Positions 26,677 through 35,580 of a stretch of 64,000 bases of DNA are shown in pieces. Source of the stretch: Psychroflexus aestuariivivens (GTDB lineage: Bacteria > Bacteroidota > Bacteroidia > Flavobacteriales > Flavobacteriaceae); contig NZ_RQVT01000056.1 of the NCBI RefSeq assembly GCF_004010055.1, forward strand, positions 202,304-266,303, in the 5' to 3' direction. The translations under genes and the position numbers were made by a program. Position 1 is the stretch's first letter. Every line of letters starts with the position of its first letter. The notes beneath the pieces are model-generated. The model did not search any database and had not been told where the DNA came from. It worked only from the letters and a program-made list of their open reading frames with translations.

Positions 26677-27744
26677 TCATATTTTCACATAATCTTTTAT
26701 AAAACTTTGATTTTGACAAAAATATTTAAGTTTTTGTTCAATTAAATCCAAAACTTTTGATTCAGAAGATTTTGGATATAGCAAGTGAACATTCGCACCT
26801 GCATCTAGAGTAAAACCGACTGGTGTCTGAGTTTCTTTTCTAAACGCCCAAATTGCATTGATGATTTCCAACGTATTCGGTTGCATCAAAAGAAAATACG
26901 GCTGACTTGTCATCATCATAGCATGAAGTGAAAGCGCTTCGAATTCTATCAAATTGATAAAAGACATTAAATCCCCAGATTCAAAAATAGCTTTGATTTT
27001 TTCAATATTATCATCCGCTTGTTTGAATCTTTGTGATGCGAAAGGATGATTATGCATCAAATTATGCCCCACGCTACTACTCACTTCTTTTTTTCCTTGA
27101 TCTACTAGCAAAATTGTATCGCAAAATGATTTAAAATTATCATGAACTTCGTATGGATAGTCTATTCCATAAAAATTTGAACTATTTTCTATTGATGAAT
27201 GTTCACCCCAAACCACCAAGCCACCATTTGTGCTTCGGCTTGCACTACCTGAGCCTAATCTCGCTAAAAATGATGCTTTTTGAACTAAAAAATCTTCTTG
27301 CAAATCAACAAATATGTTTTGTTCCATCTGTAAAATACATTTAGCCAATGCTGCCATTCCACTTGCAGAAGAAGCGATACCGCTACTATGAGGAAATGTA
27401 TTTTGTGTTCTGATTTCAAATTTGAAAGATTTCAAAAAAGGTGCATATATTTCAATTCGCTTCAGAAAAGTCTTGATTTTAGGTTTAAAATCTGGTTTGA
27501 GGTAGTTATTGAAATAAACTTCAAAATGAAATTGGTCGTCTGCTTCAATTTTCTCCAACAAATGAACCTCAGTTTTAGTTTTGCATTCATTCAAAGTAAA
27601 ACTAATAGAAGTGTTGGTTGGTAACTGTTCACCGTGTTTTCCCCAATATTTCACCAAGGCAATATTACTTGGTGCTTCTGCTTTATAACAGCCTAATTTT
27701 GGCAAAAGTGAAGTGTTTTTGAAAATGAAGTTTGATGATTGCAT
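26677..27744 (-). CDS. mvaD: Diphosphomevalonate decarboxylase
   Basis: 355 residues. Diagnostic motifs are APSNIALVKYWGKHGEQLP near the N terminus, the ATP loop FPHSSGIASSASGMAALA, RLGSGSASRS, and the catalytic Asp in TLDAGANVHLLYP. It decarboxylates mevalonate diphosphate to isopentenyl diphosphate. A TATATTTG box lies 14 bp upstream (27759-27766, minus strand). The enzyme supplies IPP to prenyl transfer, consistent with the UbiA gene two genes downstream. Confidence 0.94.
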   Translation of the reverse strand: MQSSNFIFKNTSLLPKLGCYKAEAPSNIALVKYWGKHGEQLPTNTSISFTLNECKTKTEVHLLEKIEADDQFHFEVYFNNYLKPDFKPKIKTFLKRIEIYAPFLKSFKFEIRTQNTFPHSSGIASSASGMAALAKCILQMEQNIFVDLQEDFLVQKASFLARLGSGSASRSTNGGLVVWGEHSSIENSSNFYGIDYPYEVHDNFKSFCDTILLVDQGKKEVSSSVGHNLMHNHPFASQRFKQADDNIEKIKAIFESGDLMSFINLIEFEALSLHAMMMTSQPYFLLMQPNTLEIINAIWAFRKETQTPVGFTLDAGANVHLLYPKSSESKVLDLIEQKLKYFCQNQSFIKDYVKI

Positions 27745-27838
27745 ACTAAAGTTTTGAACAAATATAATGAAAGACTGAATTTTTGACCCATATTGCTTTA
27801 ATCAAAAAATATTAATATTTTGCTGAAAATCATAACTC

Positions 27839-28315
27839 ATGAAATCAAGACTTGCTATAAGAATTATCATATGTATTTTGATTTGTCTAGGCGTGGGCTT
27901 TTTGGGTTCTATTGCTACACAAACCAGTATAAATACTTGGTATGTAGAACTGAACAAACCAAGTTTCAATCCCCCGAATTGGATTTTCGCCCCAGTTTGG
28001 ACATCGCTTTATATCTTGATGGGGATTTCCGCTGGAATCGTTTGGAGTCGGGGTTTACACCACCTTTGGGTTAAAACTGCTTTGTATCATTTTGCATTTC
28101 AACTTATTTTGAATGCGATGTGGTCAATAGTATTTTTTGGATATCAATCTCCATTACTTGCATTTCTAGTCATTTTAGCCTTATTGATTTTGATAATAAT
28201 CACCATCAAATGGTTTAAGGTTGTTAACAACTTAGCTGCATACCTGCTAATTCCTTATCTTATTTGGGTTATTTTTGCAGCTATTTTGAATTTTGAAATT
28301 TGGCGATTAAACTGA
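27839..28315 (+). CDS. TspO/MBR family protein
   Basis: 158 residues with five predicted transmembrane helices and the family's W/P/N pattern: LNKPSFNPPNWIFAPVWTSLYILMG (split here for length: NKPSFNPPNWIFAPVW, then TSLYILMG) and AFQLILNAMWSIVFF. TspO binds tetrapyrroles and cholesterol-like ligands and affects porphyrin handling or stress responses. Start at ATG 27839. It is a single gene converging on the anti-sigma gene, whose stop is 2 bp away. Confidence 0.93.
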   Translation: MKSRLAIRIIICILICLGVGFLGSIATQTSINTWYVELNKPSFNPPNWIFAPVWTSLYILMGISAGIVWSRGLHHLWVKTALYHFAFQLILNAMWSIVFFGYQSPLLAFLVILALLILIIITIKWFKVVNNLAAYLLIPYLIWVIFAAILNFEIWRLN

Positions 28316-28317
28316 TT

Positions 28318-29100
28318 TTAAATCGTTCCCAAAGCATACAATTGATCTAGATTTGGCGTCTTGCTTCCACCTTCTGGTTCCAAAGTAATTCCAAAACCTT
28401 CGGTGTCTGGAATATCCTGGAGTTTGAAGATTTTATTTTCAGAACTAGGAGATTCTGCTAAAAGACCTACACTTGTAGGAGTAAGCGGTTCCATTTTTAG
28501 AGACCACACTTGGTAAACCATGCCTTTAGGTGGTTCTGGTAATTCTGTGACATCCAAAATCAATTCGTTATTTTCATCAGAATAAAAAGCTACAGCCCTG
28601 GTATTTGGTGCATTTATTTCATTTCCTGGAAGAGTTACTTTACGGAATTCAGGTGATTTTATGTTTTCTAAAATATCTTGTAAGTAATTCAGATTTTGTT
28701 CTGTAGAAACTACTTCAACTTTTTTATCATTCAATTCAGATTCCACAACCTGTATTTCAGTTTGCAAATCTTGGTTGAGTTTCAGTAACCATAGCACGCC
28801 TCCAAGTAAAAGAATAGCGGCTGCCCAACCAAAATAACTGTAATTTGAGGTTACAATTTTGACTTTCTTATTGGATTTTTTATCTATATTTTGCAGCACT
28901 TTTTGTTTTAAACCCTGATTTAAACCAGGTGAAACTAAACCTGACAATTCCATTAAAACAGTTTCTATAGCAACAACTTCACTTTGTAAATCCGGATTTC
29001 TATTGACAACTTTAGCAACTGCCAAATGCTCGTCCTCAGGCAAAACGCCGTAAACGTACAATTCTAACAATCCAGAGTCTAAATAATCTTCAGCTTTCAT
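28318..29100 (-). CDS. Anti-sigma factor (RskA type)
   Basis: 260 residues: a cytoplasmic N-terminal anti-sigma region (about 1-75; LELYVYGVLPEDEHLAV), one membrane helix (about 88-107), a short coiled coil (about 108-145), and a periplasmic RskA/anti-sigma-K domain (about 150-260; GMVYQVWSLKMEPLTPTSVG, FGITLEPEGGSKTP). No zinc-binding HxxxCxxC is present. The ATG shares a base with the stop of the sigma gene at 29100, so the two are translated together. It should hold the ECF sigma factor at the membrane and could be released by regulated proteolysis. Confidence 0.9.
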   Translation of the reverse strand: MKAEDYLDSGLLELYVYGVLPEDEHLAVAKVVNRNPDLQSEVVAIETVLMELSGLVSPGLNQGLKQKVLQNIDKKSNKKVKIVTSNYSYFGWAAAILLLGGVLWLLKLNQDLQTEIQVVESELNDKKVEVVSTEQNLNYLQDILENIKSPEFRKVTLPGNEINAPNTRAVAFYSDENNELILDVTELPEPPKGMVYQVWSLKMEPLTPTSVGLLAESPSSENKIFKLQDIPDTEGFGITLEPEGGSKTPNLDQLYALGTI

Positions 29101-29627
29101 TATTCTATTGATTTTCTAAGTGAGTTTAAGCAATTTCTGTTTCTTGACTTGACTGTACCAATTGGCACATCCAAGGTTTCTGAAGCTTCTTTTTGTGTGT
29201 AGCCTTTAAAAAATAAAAGGTCAATAATCTTCACACACATCGGCTTGAGTTTTTGAACAAATTTTTCTAGTCCAAAACCTTCACTCTTCCGATCCAAATC
29301 TTCACTATCTTTAATGAAAAATGAAAAATCATCAAAATCGGAATTTTTCATTTTATTTTTATAAGCTTTCGATCTTACTTTATCGATTGCTGCATTCCTT
29401 GAAATATTCAACAACCAAGTAAAAAAACGTCCTCTATCTTCAGAGTAAGATTCTGATTTTTCCCAAACTTTTATAAATATATCTTGTACTACTTCTTCAG
29501 CAATTTCCACATCATTTACAATATTGTAAACAATACCATGGATATTTTCAGAATACATGTCATATATTTGAGAAAAAGCGACTTGATTTTTCTGCTTCAT
29601 TTGAGAAATTAGACCGTCTGGTTGCAT
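29100..29627 (-). CDS. ECF-type RNA polymerase sigma factor
   Basis: 175 residues with region 2 (about 20-85; DVEIAEEVVQDIFIKVWEK, FFTWLLNISRNAAIDKVRS) and region 4 (about 125-172; IDLLFFKGYTQKEASETLDV, IGTVKSRNRNCLNSLRKS). It directs RNA polymerase to a stress or surface regulon that is not visible here. It overlaps its anti-sigma factor gene by one base, the usual SigK/RskA arrangement. The upstream 290 bp contain a terminator-like hairpin on the same strand (29743-29782). Confidence 0.93.
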   Translation of the reverse strand: MQPDGLISQMKQKNQVAFSQIYDMYSENIHGIVYNIVNDVEIAEEVVQDIFIKVWEKSESYSEDRGRFFTWLLNISRNAAIDKVRSKAYKNKMKNSDFDDFSFFIKDSEDLDRKSEGFGLEKFVQKLKPMCVKIIDLLFFKGYTQKEASETLDVPIGTVKSRNRNCLNSLRKSIE

Positions 29628-29742
29628 AAGGAAATTTTCTCTAAATCTACTTAAATAATTTAAAACGGCAAATTATAGATTCAATTCAGGTCAAAAAGAT
29701 TTCTCATTTTTTATTTTCGAAAATTGAACATTAAAGATTATT

Positions 29743-29782
29743 AAAAAAGGAGACTGAAACTCATGAAGCTAACAGCCTCCTT
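29743..29782 (-). terminator. Terminator-like hairpin upstream of the ECF sigma gene
   Basis: Read on the minus strand, AAGGAG-G-CTG (29773-29782) pairs with CAG-T-CTCCTT (29747-29756) around a 16-base loop with one mismatch, followed by a TTTTTTAATAAT run. The transcript it would end must begin between about 29783 and 29920, where no gene is visible. It may mark a small RNA or a lost gene. Confidence 0.5.
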
Positions 29783-29929
29783 ACTATCAACAAAAAACAA
29801 CCAAAACACAAATCGTTTCAATCACTTTATTCAATATTATTTACGAAAAAAATATAATTAAGGTTCATTTTTTTGAAATGGAATTGATTTTACTTCGACT
29901 AAACATGGAAAACTGTACTTTTGTGCGCT

Positions 29930-30619
29930 ATGAATCGTATTCGTGTTATTATTCCTGCTTTCAACGAAGCCGATGCCATCGTTTTGGTAATCCGAGACAT
30001 TCCTGATTTTGTAGAAGAAATTATTGTGGTGGACAATAACTCCTCAGACAAAACCGCTGAAAACGCGAAAAACGCAGGTGCAACTGTTCTTCATGAACAA
30101 AACAAAGGCTATGGTTTTGCTTGCTTAAAAGGTATCGATTACATTAGGAACCATTCAAAAAAGACTGATATTATTGTATTTTTGGATGGAGATTATAGTG
30201 ATTTTCCTGAAGAGATGAAAAAAATTGTTGCTCCTATTATAGATGAAAATTTTGATTTTGTGATAGGCGCTAGAGTAAATTCCAAAAGAGAATCTGGCGC
30301 AATGACTTTCCCTCAAATTTTTGGTAACTGGCTCGCTACAAATTTAATGCGTTTATTTTTCAATGCTAAATTTACAGATTTAGGACCATTTAGAGCAATA
30401 AAATTCGAGAAACTTTTAGCTTTGAATATGCAAGACAAAACCTATGGATGGACGGTAGAAATGCAATTGAAAGCCTTAAAACAAAATTTATCTTACACTG
30501 AAGTTGAAGTGAAATATAGAAACAGAATTGGCACATCCAAAGTATCGGGCACTCTAAAAGGTGCTGTTATGGCTGGAATAAAAATTCTATTTTGGATTTT
30601 CAAATATACATTTAAATGA
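29930..30619 (+). CDS. Family 2 glycosyltransferase, dolichyl-phosphate-mannose-synthase-like
   Basis: 229 residues from the ATG at 29930. GT-A fold motifs: IIPAFNEADAIVLVI (7-21), IVVDNNSSDKT (32-42) and the DxD metal site LDGDYSD (85-91). No C-terminal membrane helices beyond a short hydrophobic end. A TACTTTTG box at 29916-29923 ends only 6 bp before the ATG, implying a nearly leaderless mRNA. It is the first gene of a three-gene operon with 4-bp overlaps and probably makes a lipid-linked sugar used by its neighbours (inference). Confidence 0.88.
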   Translation: MNRIRVIIPAFNEADAIVLVIRDIPDFVEEIIVVDNNSSDKTAENAKNAGATVLHEQNKGYGFACLKGIDYIRNHSKKTDIIVFLDGDYSDFPEEMKKIVAPIIDENFDFVIGARVNSKRESGAMTFPQIFGNWLATNLMRLFFNAKFTDLGPFRAIKFEKLLALNMQDKTYGWTVEMQLKALKQNLSYTEVEVKYRNRIGTSKVSGTLKGAVMAGIKILFWIFKYTFK

Positions 30620-32085
30620 TTTTAGATTACGTTGTTTTATCAATCTATGCTTTGGCATTGTTAGCTATTTTTATTTACAGTTTGGCACAACTAGAACTGA
30701 TATTAAATTTCAAAAAAGCAAGTAAAAACAAAAGAATTGAAACTTTCGAAACGCTGGAAACTTGGCCAAAGGTTACAGTTCAGTTGCCACTCTACAATGA
30801 AAAATATGTTGTAGAACGACTTTTAAAGCATATTTCTGAGTTGGATTATCCCAAATCTAAACTAGAAATTCAAGTTTTGGATGATTCTACAGACGAATCT
30901 AAATTGCTTACCGAAAGTCTGACTCAAAAACTGAAGGATCAAGGTTTCAATGCCAAATATATTCACAGAATCAATCGTGAAAATTTTAAAGCAGGCGCTT
31001 TAAAAGCTGGTTTAGAAATTTCAGAAGGTGAATTTATTGCCATTTTCGATGCTGACTTTATGCCAAATCCAGATTGGCTGAAACAATGCCTTCCTCATTT
31101 TGAAAATCAAAATATAGGCGTGGTCCAAACACGCTGGGGCCACGTCAATAGAAATTATAATTTACTAACAAAAATTCAAGCCTTCGCATTGGACTTTCAC
31201 TTTTTAGTGGAACAAGTTGGACGACAATTCGGTGGTCATTTTATCAATTTTAATGGTACGGCCGGCATTTGGCGGAAAACTTGCATTATAGATGCAAACA
31301 ACTGGGAAGGCGATACACTTACCGAAGATTTGGATTTAAGCTACCGTGCCCAACTGAAAGGCTGGACTTTCAAATATTTGAAAGACGTGGTTACACCTGC
31401 AGAATTACCAATTGTACTGAGTGCAGCCAGATCTCAGCAATTCCGCTGGAATAAAGGGGCAGCGGAAAATTTCAAGAAAAACTTCAGAAAAGTATTCAAA
31501 CACAAAAAATTATCTTTTTCAAATAAAATTCAAAGTTTTTTTCATTTGCTGAATTCTAGTATGTTCTTGGTAATTTTAGTCGTGGCTGTATTAAGTATTC
31601 CTGTGTTGTACATAAAATTTCAGCAACAAAATCTAGATGTTGTCTTTTTTATAATGGCTGCATTGGGAAGCAGTACATTAATTTTTATTTGGGGATATTG
31701 GACAAGCTACAAGGCTATTTATGGCAGTGGAATTTTGAATTTCATGAAGTTTTTAGGACTTTTTGTTTTATTTTTTTCAGTAGCAATGGGTTTATCTTTG
31801 CATAATACTTTGGCGATTTTGGAAGGACATTTCAATAAAAAATCAGATTTTATAAGAACGCCAAAATTCAATATTGAAAACAAAAAAGATACTTGGCGAG
31901 GTAAAATAGTGACCAGCAGAAAACTGTCTTTAATAAATTTCATGGAAGTTTTACTGATGCTATATTTTATTTTTGGACTGTATAGCGCATTCGTTATTGA
32001 AGATTTTGGGCTGATAATTTTCCATTTAATGTTGACTTTCGGTTTTGGCTTCATTGCTTTCAAAACCTTATTCTTCAAAGTATGA
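30616..32085 (+). CDS. Cellulose-synthase-like family 2 glycosyltransferase, membrane protein
   Basis: 489 residues. An N-terminal membrane helix (about 5-28), a processive-type GT2 catalytic domain with VQLPLYNEKYVVERL, VLDDSTDES (Asp 89/90), the DAD motif at 145-147, TEDLDLSYR (about 236) and QQFRW (about 274), and at least four C-terminal membrane helices. The complete D,D,D,QxxRW set points to an active enzyme that polymerises or transfers sugars at the inner membrane. It overlaps both neighbours by 4 bp. Confidence 0.92.
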   Translation: MILDYVVLSIYALALLAIFIYSLAQLELILNFKKASKNKRIETFETLETWPKVTVQLPLYNEKYVVERLLKHISELDYPKSKLEIQVLDDSTDESKLLTESLTQKLKDQGFNAKYIHRINRENFKAGALKAGLEISEGEFIAIFDADFMPNPDWLKQCLPHFENQNIGVVQTRWGHVNRNYNLLTKIQAFALDFHFLVEQVGRQFGGHFINFNGTAGIWRKTCIIDANNWEGDTLTEDLDLSYRAQLKGWTFKYLKDVVTPAELPIVLSAARSQQFRWNKGAAENFKKNFRKVFKHKKLSFSNKIQSFFHLLNSSMFLVILVVAVLSIPVLYIKFQQQNLDVVFFIMAALGSSTLIFIWGYWTSYKAIYGSGILNFMKFLGLFVLFFSVAMGLSLHNTLAILEGHFNKKSDFIRTPKFNIENKKDTWRGKIVTSRKLSLINFMEVLLMLYFIFGLYSAFVIEDFGLIIFHLMLTFGFGFIAFKTLFFKV

Positions 32086-33473
32086 AAGCCTTTTTGAATC
32101 ATAAAAGTATTCAAGTCTCAGCTATTTTGCTTCTGGCTTGTGCTTACGTCATAATAGGATATTTTACTGAAAGACATAATTTTATTCAGCTTTTCGGTCT
32201 TTACACTTTGGCTTTTATATGTTCGGTTTACTTATTCAAAAGTAAATTATCTCTAAGGTTTTTAATCGGTGTCGCTTTTGGTCTAAAACTAATTGTTTTG
32301 TTTACCATACCAAATCTGTCGCAAGATTTTTACCGCTTCATTTGGGATGGCATGTTGACCGCCAATGCACATAATCCATATTTGCATAAACCAGTAAATA
32401 TTATTGATGAAACTTTTGTTGAAAAATTTGAAATCAGCAAAATTCTATTTGAAAATATGGGTGATCTCAGCGCCAATAATTATTCGAATTATCCACCATT
32501 TGCCCAATTAATTTACGCCTTGTCTTGGCAAATAGCGGGAGAGAATATACTACTGAATGCCATCACCTTAAGACTTTTCAACATTTTTGCTGAAGTTATA
32601 ATCTTAATTTATGGCTTAAAAATTCTAAAAACAATCAATCTACCAAAAAGACACATTTTGATTTTTATTTTGAATCCTTTGGTGATTATAGAGTCGACAA
32701 TCAATCTTCACTTTGAAGTGGTAATGATTGCTTTTCTGATGGTTGCGATTTATAAACTCTCCCAAACTAAATTGACATCAGCAGCCACATTTTGGGCTTT
32801 TTCGGTGGTTTCCAAATTGATGACCTTAATGTTTTTGCCTTTGCTGTGGAGTTTTTTTAGACACCTAAAATCAAAGATAAAACCTACATTCAAAACTGAC
32901 CTTAGTTTTTATATTTTACTCAGCATTTTTATCATTGCGAGTTATATGCTGTTTTTTGACGAGGAATTTTTGGATCATTATCAAAATAGTTTAGGACTGT
33001 ATTTCAATAATTTTGAATTCAATGCAAGTATTTATTATGTTTTGAGATGGATTGGGTTTCAAATTGTAGGCTACAACCTGATTGCTGTTTTTGGAAAAGT
33101 TTTAGCAATTTTGACGTTGATTTTTGTGCTTTGGTTGAGTTTTAGAAAACGAAAAATCAATTTAAAAACACTTCTGAAACACATGCTTTTTGCATCTACC
33201 GCTTATTATTTGCTTTCTACAACAGTTCATCCTTGGTATTTGCTGTTACCATTATCAATGAGCATTTTTACCAAATATAAATATATGTTGCTTTGGTCTT
33301 ATTTGGTAATTTTAAGTTATGCAGCCTACGAAATAGATACTGTAAACGAAAAAAGCCTACTAATCACAATTCAATATATAATTGCGATCGTAAGCTTATG
33401 TTTAGAAATTTTTTCTAAATCGCTTAAGCGATATTATTATCGTGCTTTTTCATCAACAAATAACCGCCAATAG
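32082..33473 (+). CDS. Polytopic membrane glycosyltransferase (GT87/mannosyltransferase-like)
   Basis: 463 residues with about eleven hydrophobic helices. The first periplasmic loop contains SQDFYRFIWDGMLTANAHNPY, the acidic pattern of GT-C enzymes, and a later loop has TTVHPWYLLLPL. GT-C enzymes use lipid-linked sugars, so it fits downstream of the dolichyl-phosphate-mannose-synthase-like gene with which it is cotranscribed. The acceptor is unknown. Its last 50 bp overlap, tail to tail, the small gene at 33424-33639. Confidence 0.8.
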   Translation: MKAFLNHKSIQVSAILLLACAYVIIGYFTERHNFIQLFGLYTLAFICSVYLFKSKLSLRFLIGVAFGLKLIVLFTIPNLSQDFYRFIWDGMLTANAHNPYLHKPVNIIDETFVEKFEISKILFENMGDLSANNYSNYPPFAQLIYALSWQIAGENILLNAITLRLFNIFAEVIILIYGLKILKTINLPKRHILIFILNPLVIIESTINLHFEVVMIAFLMVAIYKLSQTKLTSAATFWAFSVVSKLMTLMFLPLLWSFFRHLKSKIKPTFKTDLSFYILLSIFIIASYMLFFDEEFLDHYQNSLGLYFNNFEFNASIYYVLRWIGFQIVGYNLIAVFGKVLAILTLIFVLWLSFRKRKINLKTLLKHMLFASTAYYLLSTTVHPWYLLLPLSMSIFTKYKYMLLWSYLVILSYAAYEIDTVNEKSLLITIQYIIAIVSLCLEIFSKSLKRYYYRAFSSTNNRQ

Positions 33474-33639
33474 CTACTCCACCGATAAGGCCTAGCCATA
33501 TTTGACTATCAATTGGTGCTTCAGGGACATCAGTTGTATTATCATCTGCATCACCTGGTGTACCAGGAAGTCCGCCTGGCTGAGCATAAAAAGAAAAGCT
33601 CATAGCTATAAAACTAAGCGATAAAATTATTTTTTTCAT
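33424..33639 (-). CDS. Small exported single-helix protein
   Basis: 71 residues: signal peptide (MKKIILSLSFIAMSFSFYAQ), a Pro/Gly/Asp-rich middle (GGLPGTPGDADDNTTDVPEAP), one glycine-rich membrane helix (about 46-63) and a basic tail (MKKHDN). Such signal/Pro-rich/helix peptides are frequent in Flavobacteriaceae but have no assigned role. The coding frame overlaps the glycosyltransferase end by 50 bp, and the composition plus a TACATTTG box (33667-33674, minus strand) make this the real minus-strand gene. Confidence 0.75.
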   Translation of the reverse strand: MKKIILSLSFIAMSFSFYAQPGGLPGTPGDADDNTTDVPEAPIDSQIWLGLIGGVAIGGYLLMKKHDNNIA

Positions 33640-33852
33640 ATTATGGTATATTCTTAAATAATATTACAAATGTAATGAAATTTCATTTCTAATCTTTACA
33701 TAATAATTGCTAAATATTCATTTTAATTGTTTCCAAACGTTAAATTATATTCAAAACACTGGAATTCAGCCCTGAAGAGTGCTAAAAATTGAAATTATAA
33801 CTAATATTTTCTTTACTTTTGAAGTTACTTACTAACTAATCCTACTCAAATT

Positions 33853-34599
33853 ATGAGACTATTAATTTTATTTCTAGTGTCAATTCAGTGTGTTTTTGGA
33901 CAAGTCAAAAACGATTTGGACAATAATATTTCTGTGGAAGTTTCCTCAGAAAATGAATTTTTAATCAACGGCAAATCTGTCGATTTTGACAACATTAGCC
34001 AATTTATTTCAAATTACATTTCACAACATTCTGATGACAAAAATTTCGATCCTTATGTTACACTTATAGCTAATGAAAACACAAGCGGCGAAACGATAGA
34101 TCATCTTAAAAATGCCATCAAAAAAACCAGTATTAAAGTTCTGAATCTTCAACGCCAGGTAATCGATCGCTATAATGATGGGCAAGAAGTCAATGATGAA
34201 ACCCTGAAACAATATAATACTTTGGTGAAAGATTGGGAAAATCTTTCTGAAGAAGCTCGATATTACAGACCTTCTGAATTGAAATTTGTAGCCTCAGTCA
34301 GCAAAAGAATGACCTTTGATCAGCGAATTAGAAATGAAAAACTTCCGAGTTACTTACCTATAGTTAAGGCTGAACCAATTAAAAATGATTTGAGTTCTGA
34401 GAAAATGAAGAGTTGGAAAACAGATGAAAATATTTTGGTTTTCCATAAAGGCCAACAACTTTCTAATGAAACTCTAAGTTCATTAAAAGTAGATGACTTT
34501 TTCGGATATAGACTAAAGAAAAGAATTATAGATGAAAAGCGCAAAATTATTATTGAGTTGATTAATCATAAAGAAAATTCAGATTCAATTTCCTTTTAA
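33853..34599 (+). CDS. Secreted protein with ExbD/TolR-like periplasmic domain, no membrane anchor
   Basis: 248 residues with a cleavable signal peptide (MRLLILFLVSIQCVFGQ). Residues about 24-100 follow the ExbD periplasmic-domain pattern: ISVEVSSENEFLINGKSVDF, then VTLIANENTSGETIDHL and NAIKKTSIKVLNLQRQ. The usual N-terminal ExbD membrane helix with its functional Asp is absent. The C-terminal 150 residues are charged, partly helical and not recognised. A TACTTTTG box is at 33814-33821. It is not next to exb genes; the converging membrane-hydrolase gene overlaps its end by 15 bp. The family call rests on pattern reading and could be wrong. Confidence 0.6.
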   Translation: MRLLILFLVSIQCVFGQVKNDLDNNISVEVSSENEFLINGKSVDFDNISQFISNYISQHSDDKNFDPYVTLIANENTSGETIDHLKNAIKKTSIKVLNLQRQVIDRYNDGQEVNDETLKQYNTLVKDWENLSEEARYYRPSELKFVASVSKRMTFDQRIRNEKLPSYLPIVKAEPIKNDLSSEKMKSWKTDENILVFHKGQQLSNETLSSLKVDDFFGYRLKKRIIDEKRKIIIELINHKENSDSISF

Positions 34600-35580
34600 C
34601 CGCATCCAGAGTTCTTTCAATAATTTCTTGCCATCTTCAGGAGTTTTAGGTTCTTCCTGTATTTCTATACCTTGTTCAGTTGCTACGAGTTTATAGGAAA
34701 ATGCAAATTTCGTTTGTGTTGTATCCATACTTATTAAGCCAAATCGCAAATCGTTCAAATATAAATTTTCATTTTTCTTTGTAATTGTATACCAGCCCTT
34801 AGTAACATCTTTCAAACGCTCCAAGTTTTCAAATTGGGACAAATGAGAAATCTTCTCATGATTTTTAGGAAATCGTCTAAAAGAAATTGGTTTGCTATCA
34901 AAGAATGAATATTCACCAATCAAAAACGCTGATTTTGTCTTCACATTAGCTGACCAAAGCAATGTATTGAAAGCACTTGGTCTTGTATCCATTTCGATAT
35001 AATTGATGTTTTGGTTTTCTAAAGCGGATTCAAACTTTTGATAACCAATAAATTTTAGGAATAAAGAAATCAACAAATAAAAAGTACTCACATACAATCC
35101 CAATCGATTTATTTTTCTTCGCTTTGGATGGCTTTTTTTGAAACGCATGGCGAGAACAAGACAAGTCAAAAATGGTAAAGTGTAAAGCGGATCTATGACA
35201 AATATTGACTTGAAAGCCAGACGATATTCAAATGGCCAAAACAATTGTGTTCCCCAAGTCGTAAACATGTCTAACAAAGGATGTGTGAACAAGCACCAAA
35301 ACATCATCCAAGTCCAATTTTTGAAATTAGCATCGGAATGAATCTTAGACAAAACGTAACCCAAGATTGGAGATAATAATATAGCAAAACCTATAGAATG
35401 CGAGAAACCACGATGAATTTCTAAAGCTGTGACCGTATCAAAAAAGTTTCCGACAATAATATCCAAATCAGGTATCGTACCAGCAATAGCGCCATAAACA
35501 ATTGCTTTGTTGCCGACTTTCCTTCCTAAAGCTGCTTCACCAACCGCTGCTCCCAGCACTATTTGAGTTAAAGAATCCAC
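34585..35580 (-). CDS. Membrane-bound metal-dependent hydrolase (YdjM/DUF457 family)
   Basis: 331 residues. The start MDSLTQIVLGAAVGEAALGRKVG is characteristic, followed by the metal-ligand segments GTIPDLDII, HRGFSHS and FTHPLLDMFTTWGTQLFWPF and four or five membrane helices in the first 200 residues. The soluble C-terminal half is less conserved. The family is annotated as inner-membrane hydrolase on weak biochemical evidence. Its ATG touches the aspartokinase stop (shared base 35580), so both belong to one transcript. Confidence 0.85.
   Translation of the reverse strand: MDSLTQIVLGAAVGEAALGRKVGNKAIVYGAIAGTIPDLDIIVGNFFDTVTALEIHRGFSHSIGFAILLSPILGYVLSKIHSDANFKNWTWMMFWCLFTHPLLDMFTTWGTQLFWPFEYRLAFKSIFVIDPLYTLPFLTCLVLAMRFKKSHPKRRKINRLGLYVSTFYLLISLFLKFIGYQKFESALENQNINYIEMDTRPSAFNTLLWSANVKTKSAFLIGEYSFFDSKPISFRRFPKNHEKISHLSQFENLERLKDVTKGWYTITKKNENLYLNDLRFGLISMDTTQTKFAFSYKLVATEQGIEIQEEPKTPEDGKKLLKELWMRLKGN

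Noticed and set aside
29641..29720. Promoter of the ECF sigma gene from TTTTTGACC and TATAATTTG
   Set aside because: The spacing inside the -7 element does not fit TAnnTTTG, so it was not called.
29763..29861. 32-codon plus-strand frame with a GGAG 10 bp upstream
   Set aside because: The GGAG and the start codon both lie inside the minus-strand terminator hairpin, and the encoded sequence is Asn/Lys/Gln-rich with no family features.
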